This document shows, piece by piece, positions 6,811-13,332 of a stretch of DNA of 15,157 nucleotides; the first letter of the stretch is position 1; every line of letters begins with the position of its first letter. The translations under genes were made by a program, and so were the position numbers. The notes beneath the pieces were generated by a model. It saw only the letters and a program-made list of their open reading frames with translations, was not told where the DNA came from and searched no databases. The stretch is from RUG626 sp964411785 (GTDB lineage Bacteria > Bacillota > Clostridia > Oscillospirales > Oscillospiraceae). The DNA is taken from NCBI GenBank assembly GCA_964411785.1, contig CAYPMJ010000042.1:1-15157 (forward strand). The letters run 5' to 3'.

Positions 6811-6822
6811 AAGAAGACTGCG

Positions 6823-6869
6823 GCCGGGCGGGACGAATGTAAGAGAGCGCTTCATTCGTCCCGCCCGGC
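6823..6869 (+). terminator. Strong hairpin after bsh, probable terminator
   Basis: GCCGGGCGGGACGAATG (6823-6839) and CATTCGTCCCGCCCGGC (6853-6869) are perfect 17-bp complements; the loop can pair three more bases (AAG/CTT). It starts 13 nt after the bsh stop. No T-tract follows (the next bases are ATCTTATG), so it is not a textbook intrinsic terminator, though position suggests 3'-end formation or transcript stabilisation. Confidence 0.6.
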
Positions 6870-7048
6870 ATCTTATGAGAAAAATATTTTCATGTCTGTG
6901 ACATTCAGCGATCCTCGGATGTTTTAAAATTAAATCGGCATTCAGGCACACGGCGAATGTCATAATAAATTTACAGAAGAGGCTGAGCATGGAGTTTCAG
7001 AAATTATATAGCCGAAGGCTGTTGTGATGCTGTGACAGAGTTTAATGA

Positions 7049-7079
7049 ATCTTAAGAAAATCGCCACTTTTATCTTAAG
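7049..7079 (+). promoter_or_regulatory. Duplicated ATCTTAAG box, candidate response-regulator operator
   Basis: ATCTTAAG occurs at 7049-7056 and 7072-7079, 23 bp apart start to start, about two helical turns. Each contains the palindrome CTTAAG. The second copy overlaps the -35 region of the promoter below. This fits tandem binding by an OmpR-type dimer and autoregulation of the operon. Confidence 0.55.
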
Positions 7080-7090
7080 GACGACTAAGA

Positions 7091-7096
7091 TATAAT
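7091..7096 (+). promoter_or_regulatory. -10 box of the two-component operon
   Basis: A perfect TATAAT lies 26 bp before the ATG at 7122. The -35 position (around 7068-7073) has no TTGACA-like sequence but coincides with the ATCTTAAG box, as expected of an activator-dependent promoter. Confidence 0.6.
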
Positions 7097-7121
7097 ATGG
7101 AACATCGAGGGGTGAAGCAGT

Positions 7122-7820
7122 ATGTACAATATTCTGATATGTGATGATGACCGGGATATCGTTTCAGCACTGAAGATATACCTCGCTCCGGAGGGCTATA
7201 AGCTTTACGAAGCTTATACAGGGGAAGAGGCATTGGAGGCGGTGCGGGCTAACCCGATTCACCTGATACTCATGGATATAATGATGCCCGGACTTGATGG
7301 GATAGCTGCGACGTCACGTCTGAGGGAGGACACCAATATACCGATAATACTCCTCACAGCCAAGAGCGAGGACACGGATAAGGTACTGGGGCTGGAGATA
7401 GGCGCTGATGACTATGTGACAAAACCGTTCAACCCGCTGGAGGTAATAGCCCGTGTGAAGAGCCAGCTGAGACGGTACACCACCCTAGGCGGCATGGTGC
7501 GAAGTCCGGACCATATAGTTCTGGGGGGCATTGACCTTGACGACGCAGGGAAAACTGTGACGGTGGACGGAGAACCGGTGTGTCTCACTCCTACAGAGTT
7601 CGCCATACTCCGGCTGCTCATGCAGAACCCGGGGAAGGTATTTTCATCGGGAACTATTTACAGCCGTGTTTCAGGCGGCGCTGCGCTGGGAACCGAAAGC
7701 TCTGTAGCCGTACATATCAGGCATATCAGGGAGAAGATTGAGATAGTTCCGTCCGATCCGCGGTACATAAAGGTGGTCTGGGGTCAGGGGTATAAATTTG
7801 AGGAGGGTACACGGCAATGA
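7122..7820 (+). CDS. OmpR/VanR-type response regulator
   Basis: A 232-residue two-domain response regulator. The receiver domain (1-120) has the acidic pocket D8-D10, the phospho-acceptor Asp52 in LMDIMMPG, Thr79 in LLTAKS and Lys101 in VTKPF. After the LRRY linker comes a winged-helix DNA-binding domain (about 130-229) with TPTEFAILRLLMQNPGKVFS, the recognition-helix region AVHIRHIREKIE and the C-terminal wing KVVWGQGYKFE. The RBS GAGGGGTG precedes the ATG. The stop overlaps the kinase start by 4 nt (ATGA), indicating translational coupling. The cognate signal and regulon are unknown; no transporter or resistance gene follows within the operon. Confidence 0.95.
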   Translation: MYNILICDDDRDIVSALKIYLAPEGYKLYEAYTGEEALEAVRANPIHLILMDIMMPGLDGIAATSRLREDTNIPIILLTAKSEDTDKVLGLEIGADDYVTKPFNPLEVIARVKSQLRRYTTLGGMVRSPDHIVLGGIDLDDAGKTVTVDGEPVCLTPTEFAILRLLMQNPGKVFSSGTIYSRVSGGAALGTESSVAVHIRHIREKIEIVPSDPRYIKVVWGQGYKFEEGTRQ

Positions 7821-9502
7821 AAAAGCTCACCGGCAGCTTCCCCGTCAAGTTCGGCGCGTGGGTGCTCTACGTGCTGAGTTTATTTGGAGCGTCCCTCTCA
7901 GCGGCAGTCGTGCTGACTTCTTTTTTCATCGGATTTTACAACGTCCCAACAGGCGTAAGCTACAGTGCCGCCATCCAGGAGATGGAGCCGGAGATGGAGC
8001 AGTTTTTCTCCGAATATGTCCTGTTCAGGAATGTATTCAGGATGCGCTGGTGGTCAGTGGCGTTGCTGATACTGCTGCTTATTGTGGCGCTGACGCTGTT
8101 CGTTTTTGTAATCTGCGGCGCAGGAAAAAAAGGGGAACGGGAAGGTCAGCTTACCTTCTTCGACCGTATCCCTCTGGATGTGACTCTCATCATTGTGCTT
8201 TTCCTGGCGTGCATGCTTTTGAGCGTCTGCATTGAGGGAGTGGATTACCATCTTTTCTATGACCTGGAAAGCAGTGTACTGGGGGTGCTGTGCCTGTGCT
8301 TTCTGGCGACGGCATTGGGGGTGCTGCTTTTGTATTTCTGCCGCACCTTCGCCGTCAGGATCAAGGTGGGAAGATGGTGGAGAAATACGGTGTGCTGTTG
8401 GATTGCACGTATGTTGTGTGTGATTTTCAGGACGTTCTGGCGGCAGAACAAGGCAGTTTGGAGGTGGTTCCTGCGGCTATTCCACGCCATTCCGGTGGCG
8501 TGGCGCTCGGCACTCGCAGCAGCGGCGGCGCTGCTTGTTGAGATTCCGCTATCTTATGAGGCGATCGGAGACCATACATGGGGCGCAGGAGTGCTGCTTT
8601 TCGCGGTTGATTTTATAATTCTGTCCGCAGTGATATTATCAACATACCAGATAGCGCTTCTTAAGGAGGGCGGAGAAAAGCTTGCAGCCGGAGATCTCAC
8701 CTTTACAGTGGATACCAGGCATATGTTCTGGGACTTCAGGCAGCATGGGGAGAATCTGAATTCCATAGCGGTGGGAATGAGCGTTGCGGTGGATGAGCGT
8801 ATGCGATCCGAGCGGCTGAAGACAGAGCTGATAACAAATGTGTCCCACGATATAAAGACGCCACTGACAAATATTGTGAATTATATCGATCTGATGCAGC
8901 GGGAGAAGGATCCGGAGAAGCAAAGAGAGTATTTGGAGGTGCTGTCCAGGCAGGCAGCCAGACTTAAAAAGCTCACAGTGGATCTGGTGGAGGCGTCCAA
9001 GGCGTCGACCGGCGCTTTGACGGTGGAGTTGGTGCCAACCGACGTGGGCGAGCTCATAAACCAGGCACTGGGGGAGTACGGGGAGAAGCTTGCGGTGGGC
9101 GGACTGACGCCGGTAGTGACGCAGCCGGAAGAGCCGGTGACGGTGCTTGCGGATGGCCGGCATCTCTGGCGGGTACTGGATAACCTGTTGAACAACGCGG
9201 TAAAATATGCACAGGCCGGAACGCGGCTATATATAGACGTGACCTCCACAAAGGCGGAGGTTGTCATATCGATGAAGAATATATCGCGTGACCGATTGAA
9301 CATAAGCGAGGAGGAGCTGATGGAGCGCTTTGTCCGCGGCGACAGTTCCCGTCATACGGAGGGAAGCGGACTGGGACTGTCAATAGCGCGGAGTCTGACG
9401 GAGCTGATGGGTGGAAAATTTACAATAACCATAGACGGGGATTTATTTAAGGCGGAGATATGTCTGGTGGCGTCCTACACAAGGAGAGATGAGGAAGACT
9501 GA
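7817..9502 (+). CDS. Sensor histidine kinase with multi-TM N-terminus
   Basis: A 561-residue membrane histidine kinase, partner of the upstream regulator. About six hydrophobic segments are visible (roughly 13-40, 79-100, 121-139, 154-178, 229-248, 257-279), and no sizeable extracytoplasmic domain. The longest outside loop is about 40 residues after TM1. A HAMP-like stretch (GGEKLAAGDLTFTVD) follows the last segment. The HisKA motif NVSHDIKTPLTN has the phospho-acceptor His344. The ATPase domain has the N box LDNLLNNAVKYA (454-465) and the G box GSGLGLS (516-522), so the enzyme should be active. The topology suggests sensing within or at the membrane. The gene is followed by an intrinsic terminator about 65 bp downstream. 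Confidence 0.95.
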   Translation: MKKLTGSFPVKFGAWVLYVLSLFGASLSAAVVLTSFFIGFYNVPTGVSYSAAIQEMEPEMEQFFSEYVLFRNVFRMRWWSVALLILLLIVALTLFVFVICGAGKKGEREGQLTFFDRIPLDVTLIIVLFLACMLLSVCIEGVDYHLFYDLESSVLGVLCLCFLATALGVLLLYFCRTFAVRIKVGRWWRNTVCCWIARMLCVIFRTFWRQNKAVWRWFLRLFHAIPVAWRSALAAAAALLVEIPLSYEAIGDHTWGAGVLLFAVDFIILSAVILSTYQIALLKEGGEKLAAGDLTFTVDTRHMFWDFRQHGENLNSIAVGMSVAVDERMRSERLKTELITNVSHDIKTPLTNIVNYIDLMQREKDPEKQREYLEVLSRQAARLKKLTVDLVEASKASTGALTVELVPTDVGELINQALGEYGEKLAVGGLTPVVTQPEEPVTVLADGRHLWRVLDNLLNNAVKYAQAGTRLYIDVTSTKAEVVISMKNISRDRLNISEEELMERFVRGDSSRHTEGSGLGLSIARSLTELMGGKFTITIDGDLFKAEICLVASYTRRDEED

Positions 9503-9518
9503 GCAAAGGGGGGTGGAC

Positions 9519-9560
9519 ATGGAAAAGGGGGACGGAGAGAACCGGCCTTTGCGGCAGTGA
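9519..9560 (+). other. Possible 13-codon mini-ORF after the kinase gene
   Basis: An ATG at 9519 preceded by GGGGGGTGG opens a 13-residue reading frame (MEKGDGENRPLRQ) that stops just before the terminator. In the +1 frame the sequence continues with a hydrophobic stretch (AAVILAVLTCAAVSTVF), which could be the remnant of a frameshifted small membrane protein. Much of that stretch is the terminator hairpin itself, so the coding reading may be chance. Confidence 0.2.
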
Positions 9561-9566
9561 TCCTGG

Positions 9567-9601
9567 CAGTGCTGACATGCGCGGCAGTCAGCACTGTTTT
9601 T
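9567..9601 (+). terminator. Intrinsic terminator of the two-component operon
   Basis: CAGTGCTGAC (9567-9576) and GTCAGCACTG (9587-9596) form a perfect 10-bp stem, with a loop that can add a TGC/GCA pairing, followed directly by TTTTT (9597-9601). It is plus-strand only; no T-run on the minus side. Confidence 0.85.
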
Positions 9602-9621
9602 CGCCAGCTTCGGGGACGCAT

Positions 9622-10029
9622 TCACCGAGAGACTTTGTCTTCAAGCGATATGCTCAAGCTGCGGCATTTTTCAATCGCCATGTCGTCGCCCTGCAAAGCC
9701 GATTTTCTGTACCAGAATGCCGCCTTTTCCATATCGCGCTCAACTCCGACGCCATTCTCATAAAACCAGGCAAGATTGAACTGTGCGTCACGGTCATTGT
9801 GGTCGGCGGCTCTGCGTGTCCAATACAACGCTTTTTCAGAGTCCTTTTCCACACCCAGACCCTCATGGTAGAAATATCCGATCTGACACTCGGCAAGAGG
9901 ATACCCCTGCTCCGCAAGTACCAAATGACCTTCAAAGCATTTCTCATATTGCTGTGTATTGAAGTATTTTTCTATCAGGTCGTTGCAGATGTCAAACTCT
10001 CTGCAAGGTTTGTAATAGTTTTCAGACAT
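9622..10029 (-). CDS. Sel1-repeat (TPR-like) protein
   Basis: A 135-residue helical-repeat protein. After an N-terminal helical region (1-42) come two clear Sel1 repeats, about 44-78 (AECQIGYFYHEGLGVEKDSEKALYWTRRAA) and 80-115 (AQFNLAWFYENGVGVERDMEKAAFWYRKSA), each with the A-x-x-x-L-G/A-x-x-Y-x-x-G-x-G-V pattern and K-A-x-x-W ending. Such proteins are usually interaction scaffolds. There is no signal peptide, so it is probably cytoplasmic. I chose the ATG at 10029, about 9 nt after AGGGGTG; a GTG four codons upstream overlaps that RBS. It is convergent with the two-component operon and lies downstream of the GH2 gene, with a hairpin between. Partner unknown. Confidence 0.85.
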   Translation of the reverse strand: MSENYYKPCREFDICNDLIEKYFNTQQYEKCFEGHLVLAEQGYPLAECQIGYFYHEGLGVEKDSEKALYWTRRAADHNDRDAQFNLAWFYENGVGVERDMEKAAFWYRKSALQGDDMAIEKCRSLSISLEDKVSR

Positions 10030-10063
10030 GGTATAATACACCCCTCATTTTTTCAGATATGTC

Positions 10064-10086
10064 TATCAATCGAACGAAATCAGCTT
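10064..10086. repeat. Dispersed short repeat, copy 1
   Basis: The 23-bp stretch beginning TATCAATCGAACGAAATCAG matches 13172-13194 with three differences, in the same orientation. It lies beside the terminator hairpin after the GH2 gene. Confidence 0.5.
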
Positions 10087-10115
10087 CAGCATGTTACGAA
10101 GAACATGCGAAGCTG
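10081..10115 (-). terminator. Probable terminator hairpin after the GH2 gene
   Basis: CAGCTTC-A-GCATGTT (10081-10095) pairs with AACATGC-GAAGCTG (10102-10115): 14 bp with one bulged A and a 6-nt loop. On the minus strand it begins 8 nt after the GH2 stop and is followed by ATTTCGTTCG, a poor T-tail. On the plus strand it is followed by a better TTTTT (10120-10124), though no plus-strand gene is read into it. Confidence 0.55.
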
Positions 10116-10122
10116 CTGCTTT

Positions 10123-12531
10123 TTAAAATGGCTCATTCTGAGAGCGGCTGCTTCCGGGATTGCCCAAAACCATCCCCGCGGGCTCCAGCGCGCCTGAATG
10201 AAATTGAACATTCACATCACCTGAGCCTGTCCGACGTATATAAACAATAAGCCTCCCACCGCTGGTTCGGCGCTCCGGTACTGAATACGCAGTGTTGTCA
10301 GCCAGATCGCCGTTTTCCATACCCTGCAGCTCTCCTGGCCCATCAACGGCGACAGATATCAGCTTGTCATCAAAGGAGTGCCTGCCGTCAGCGTCCAGCA
10401 GCTCAAGCTCAAGCTGATATGTATAACCTGGCTCCGCACTTCGTTCCGCAAAGCTCCGCCCTGTGACTGCGTCCGTGCCCTCCCACAGGGACAGCTGACA
10501 GCGTTCAGAGGGACCATCAGTCTCAAGCTTATCCTCACAAAGAACGCATCGAGACCTGTCAAGTCCTTTTACGCAGAGAACTCCAGGCGCGTATGGGATG
10601 CTGAATACGAACCGTCCATCCCGTCGATCACTCTCTTCCGCCTCCCCGACAACAGTGCCGTTCAGCGAGAGCTGAACCCTCGGTGTGGACGCGGAACACC
10701 AGACCTCTACCGGTTCACCATATGTGTAATTCCAGCGCCGCGCCGGTGGTGTGTGTCCGGCCCTGACCCACGCAGAGACAAGAGGTTCACTGCTCCAGAC
10801 AGAGCGGCGAAACCAGTAACGTTCCTTGGCAAAGCCCGCCAGATCCAGAAGCCCCGCCCCAGACCCGTGGACAGGCCAGCCGCGCGCCTCCCCGAGATAA
10901 TCCACTCCTGTCCATAAAAACTGCCCTGCCACAAACGGCCGATCTCGTGTGGCAAGCCACGCGTCCCAGCTGTGGCCTGTCTCGCTGCCTAAAAGCGGGA
11001 CATCCGGATGCTCAGCGTGATCTCTATCGTATAAATGCTCCTTGTAGTTATAGCCGGCTCCGTCCAGTATGTCCAGAATTCCAAGTCTGACAGAAAGTTC
11101 CGGAAAGGCCAGTGCCATTATTGCAGGGCGGCTGTTATCTTCACTTTGCGCAATGGCGGCAAGCTCCCCGGCAATAGGCATGAGGCGTCTGATATCCGGC
11201 TTTTCCGGATCATACAGGCGTTCAGATGCTGGCTTTGAGGCGTCGTTGTTTCCGGTCATCTCGCTGAAGAGCGGGGAGCAGTAGGGATCGTTGGGGTAGT
11301 CTATCTCATTGCCCAGACTGTAGAGTATTACAGAGGGGTGACGCCTGTCACGTCTCACCATTGCTCTGAGGTCACGTTCATGCCATTCCGGGAAGTCCTC
11401 CGCATAGCCGTGGTGACATGGCGGGTATACATTGTGACCGTGAGTCCATTTGTTCTTCGGATTCTCCCATTCGTCGAAAGCCTCATCCATCACGAGAATG
11501 CCAAGCCTGTCACACAGATCGTATAGCTCCGGCGCGTGCGGATTGTGACTGCATCGAATCGCATTGCATCCACAGCCTTGCAGCGTCAGCAGCCGACGCT
11601 GCCAGACCTCCGCCGGTACCGCAGCGCCAAGACAGCCCCCGTCGTGATGGAGACAGACGCCCTTAAGTTTCATCTGCTTTCCATTTAAAATAAACCCGTT
11701 GTCAGGGCTGAACTGAGCCGTTCTGAGGCCAACTGTCTGACGATCCAGCAGATAATGACTGTCACAGACATCCGCCCAGATCTCCTGGGTGTAGAGGAAC
11801 GGGTCATCCACATCCCACAGCCTTGCGCCGCAGACGCATCCCGTGAGTGTTACAGGCGATTTTTCCCATGGGTCAACAGTGAGGCAGTCACGGATGGACA
11901 GCACGCTGCTGCCGTCCGGCATCCTGAGGAGAGCTGTTATACCCGCAGCTGCCGGATCCGGACTATCATTCTGGAGATCAATGTGAATGGCAACGTCCGT
12001 TCTGTTCCCGTCAATGGAGAGCGTCTCAAGCCAGACACCGTTTTCGGCCGCATGGAGAGGCTCCTCGGCAGTAAGAAAAACACGCCGCGTGAGTCCACTG
12101 CCCGTGTACCAGCGGGAATCGTCTACGTCCTCGTGAGCTGCACGAAGGCACAATACGTTTTCACGGTTTTCAAACCGCACAAGATCCGTCACATCGAAGC
12201 TGAATGGCGTATAGCTGTAGACATGACCTCCCAGGTGGTAGCTGTTGAGCCAGACCTGAGCACGTCCGCAGACACCGTCAAAGGTTATTCGCAGACGCTT
12301 TTCACGCAGTTCATCCGGAACAGTGAAACGCAGCCTGTACCAGCCTATACCCCCTGGAAGGTATCCGGTTCCGCTGGAGTTATCCGGAGAGAAGGGGGCC
12401 TCCACGGCCCAGTCATGAGGTATCGTCACAGGCCGGAAATCCTCATCATCAAAGCCCCCATACCAGGTGTCCTGAGCGTCTCCCAGTCTGAAGCGCCAGC
12501 CTGTGTCAAGGGGGATAATTTTTTTGTCCAT
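10123..12531 (-). CDS. Glycoside hydrolase family 2, beta-galactosidase-like
   Basis: An 802-residue GH2 enzyme expected to release a terminal beta-linked sugar, most likely galactose. Domain order: an N-terminal sugar-binding jelly roll (about 1-160, with FRPVTIPHDW, GIGWYR and RRVFLT), an Ig-like domain (165-270), a TIM barrel (275-560), an Ig-like DUF4982-type region (575-660) and a C-terminal GH2C-type domain (665-775, GPGELQGMENGD). Catalytic residues: acid/base Glu409 in LGNEID and nucleophile Glu517 in LGSETG. Supporting barrel motifs are KGVCLHHDGG, AIRCSHNPHAPE, MDEAFDEW and WTGVDYLGE. I saw no NxK motif typical of beta-glucuronidases, so that activity is less likely. No signal peptide: cytoplasmic, acting on imported oligosaccharides. 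The ATG at 12531 follows GGAGG by 5 nt; longer N-terminal readings have no domain match. No sugar transporter or regulator is adjacent. Confidence 0.92.
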   Translation of the reverse strand: MDKKIIPLDTGWRFRLGDAQDTWYGGFDDEDFRPVTIPHDWAVEAPFSPDNSSGTGYLPGGIGWYRLRFTVPDELREKRLRITFDGVCGRAQVWLNSYHLGGHVYSYTPFSFDVTDLVRFENRENVLCLRAAHEDVDDSRWYTGSGLTRRVFLTAEEPLHAAENGVWLETLSIDGNRTDVAIHIDLQNDSPDPAAAGITALLRMPDGSSVLSIRDCLTVDPWEKSPVTLTGCVCGARLWDVDDPFLYTQEIWADVCDSHYLLDRQTVGLRTAQFSPDNGFILNGKQMKLKGVCLHHDGGCLGAAVPAEVWQRRLLTLQGCGCNAIRCSHNPHAPELYDLCDRLGILVMDEAFDEWENPKNKWTHGHNVYPPCHHGYAEDFPEWHERDLRAMVRRDRRHPSVILYSLGNEIDYPNDPYCSPLFSEMTGNNDASKPASERLYDPEKPDIRRLMPIAGELAAIAQSEDNSRPAIMALAFPELSVRLGILDILDGAGYNYKEHLYDRDHAEHPDVPLLGSETGHSWDAWLATRDRPFVAGQFLWTGVDYLGEARGWPVHGSGAGLLDLAGFAKERYWFRRSVWSSEPLVSAWVRAGHTPPARRWNYTYGEPVEVWCSASTPRVQLSLNGTVVGEAEESDRRDGRFVFSIPYAPGVLCVKGLDRSRCVLCEDKLETDGPSERCQLSLWEGTDAVTGRSFAERSAEPGYTYQLELELLDADGRHSFDDKLISVAVDGPGELQGMENGDLADNTAYSVPERRTSGGRLIVYIRRTGSGDVNVQFHSGALEPAGMVLGNPGSSRSQNEPF

Positions 12532-12583
12532 ATTGCCCTCCAAATGATCCTGGTGGTATCGGTCTGCAATGTATATCGTGGGC

Positions 12584-12612
12584 ATTATAGCAGTTTCTGC
12601 TGTCTGTGTCAA
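12584..12612 (-). promoter_or_regulatory. Fully consensus promoter of the GH2 gene, with palindrome in spacer
   Basis: On the minus strand, TTGACA (12607-12612), a 17-bp spacer and TATAAT (12584-12589), a perfect match. The spacer holds the palindrome GCAGTTTCTGC (12590-12600), abutting the -10. A repressor bound there would block the polymerase, which would explain such a strong promoter on a catabolic gene. Confidence 0.75.
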
Positions 12613-12681
12613 CGGATTCCGGGAGTGAGGCAGCAAAACCATGCGGCGTCAAAAATAAGGTTTTCTAAAAGGGTGAAAGTA

Positions 12682-12690
12682 TGGTACAAT
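12682..12690 (+). promoter_or_regulatory. Candidate extended -10 promoter of ruvX
   Basis: TGGTACAAT gives a TGn-extended TACAAT (12685-12690); no clear -35. It lies 43 bp before the ATG. Confidence 0.5.
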
Positions 12691-12691
12691 T

Positions 12692-12711
12692 AGAGTAAGT
12701 GAGAGTAAGTG
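12692..12711. repeat. 10-bp tandem duplication in the ruvX leader
   Basis: AGAGTAAGTG occurs twice in tandem without mismatch, directly after the -10 box, in the predicted leader. Confidence 0.7.
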
Positions 12712-12733
12712 AAAAATATATGGAGGAAGAGAT

Positions 12734-13141
12734 ATGCGAGTGATGGCAATAGATTACGGGGATCAGCGGACGGGGGTGGCGGTCTCGGACGCCATGGGGG
12801 TACTTACAGGGGAGGCGTTTGTTATCAGGGAGTGGAACGTGGAAGCCCTGGCTGATAAGCTGGTGTCGGAATGTGTAAAGCGTGGAGTGGAGAGGCTTGT
12901 GTTGGGCTACCCACTGAATATGGACGGTACAGCGGGAGAACGGGCGGATAAGAGTAAAAGGCTGGGGGAGCTTTTGCGTGAGCGAAGCGGACTTGAACTG
13001 GTGCTGTGGGATGAACGGAGGACCACAGTGGACGCCCACCGTATTCTCACTGAAAATGGATGCTTCGGAAAGAAGAGAAAGGAAACGGTAGATGCAGTGG
13101 CCGCATCCCTGATTTTAGAGGGCTATCTGGGGACGCTTTGA
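12734..13141 (+). CDS. ruvX: Putative pre-16S rRNA nuclease / Holliday junction resolvase RuvX (YqgF)
   Basis: A 135-residue RNase H-fold nuclease of the YqgF/RuvX family, the usual length. Family members have been linked to 16S rRNA 5'-end maturation and to Holliday-junction resolution. Motifs seen: AIDYGDQRTGVAVSD with catalytic Asp7, LVLGYPLNMDGT (56-66), WDERRTT with Glu94, and the C-terminal KETVDAVAASLIL with Asp120. GGAGG (12722-12726) lies 7 nt before the ATG. The common clostridial context alaS-ruvX-DUF1292 is absent here: upstream is the divergent GH2 gene and downstream the rnf operon with its own promoter. The gene looks complete and active. Confidence 0.93.
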   Translation: MRVMAIDYGDQRTGVAVSDAMGVLTGEAFVIREWNVEALADKLVSECVKRGVERLVLGYPLNMDGTAGERADKSKRLGELLRERSGLELVLWDERRTTVDAHRILTENGCFGKKRKETVDAVAASLILEGYLGTL

Positions 13142-13171
13142 ATGCTGGACGGCTGAATACGGAAAATGTGG

Positions 13172-13194
13172 TATCAAACGAACAAAATCAGCCT
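13172..13194. repeat. Dispersed short repeat, copy 2
   Basis: TATCAAACGAACAAAATCAG and the next three bases match copy 1 at 10064-10086 (20 of 23). It lies 31 bp after the ruvX stop. No comparable hairpin accompanies this copy. Confidence 0.5.
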
Positions 13195-13233
13195 TGTAAA
13201 GCTTAATTAAATAGGTAAAACAACAATTTACTC

Positions 13234-13262
13234 TTGCCGTGGGAGAATTAACGTGGTAAAAT
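13234..13262 (+). promoter_or_regulatory. Candidate promoter of the rnf operon
   Basis: TTGCCG (13234-13239), a 17-bp spacer and TAAAAT (13257-13262), about 70 bp before the rnfC start. No terminator is visible between ruvX and this site, so read-through from ruvX is also possible. Confidence 0.55.
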
Positions 13263-13332
13263 AGAACAAAGAGGCCTGTGAGAGGATGTCCGACGCTGGG
13301 CAGAAAGCTAAATTAGGTTGGAGGGAAGAGAT

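Larger units (their letters stand above)
6870..7121. other. Intergenic region between bsh and the two-component operon
   Basis: With the hairpin, 311 bp separate bsh from the response regulator. I see no gene here. It holds a spaced 8-bp inverted repeat (TGACATTC at 6899-6906, GAATGTCA at 6955-6962) of unknown meaning, and the promoter region described separately. Confidence 0.55.

Noticed and set aside
8639..9163. Minus-strand open frame of 174 codons
   Set aside because: It is antisense to the HisKA/ATPase part of the sensor kinase; composition rich in His/Leu/Arg is typical of a shadow frame.
10081..10124. Terminator for a plus-strand transcript (better T-run on that side)
   Set aside because: No plus-strand gene ends before it; the kinase operon already terminates at 9601 and the intervening gene is on the minus strand.
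10378..10917. Plus-strand open frame of 179 codons
   Set aside because: It is antisense to the C-terminal half of the GH2 gene and has no RBS or family likeness.
12532..12642. Longer N-terminus for the GH2 protein
   Set aside because: The upstream extension overlaps the consensus promoter and lacks an RBS; the domain begins right after the ATG at 12531.
11755..12693. Long plus-strand open frame of 312 codons
   Set aside because: It lies antisense to the GH2 gene, whose domains and catalytic residues are clear; no RBS and no recognisable protein.
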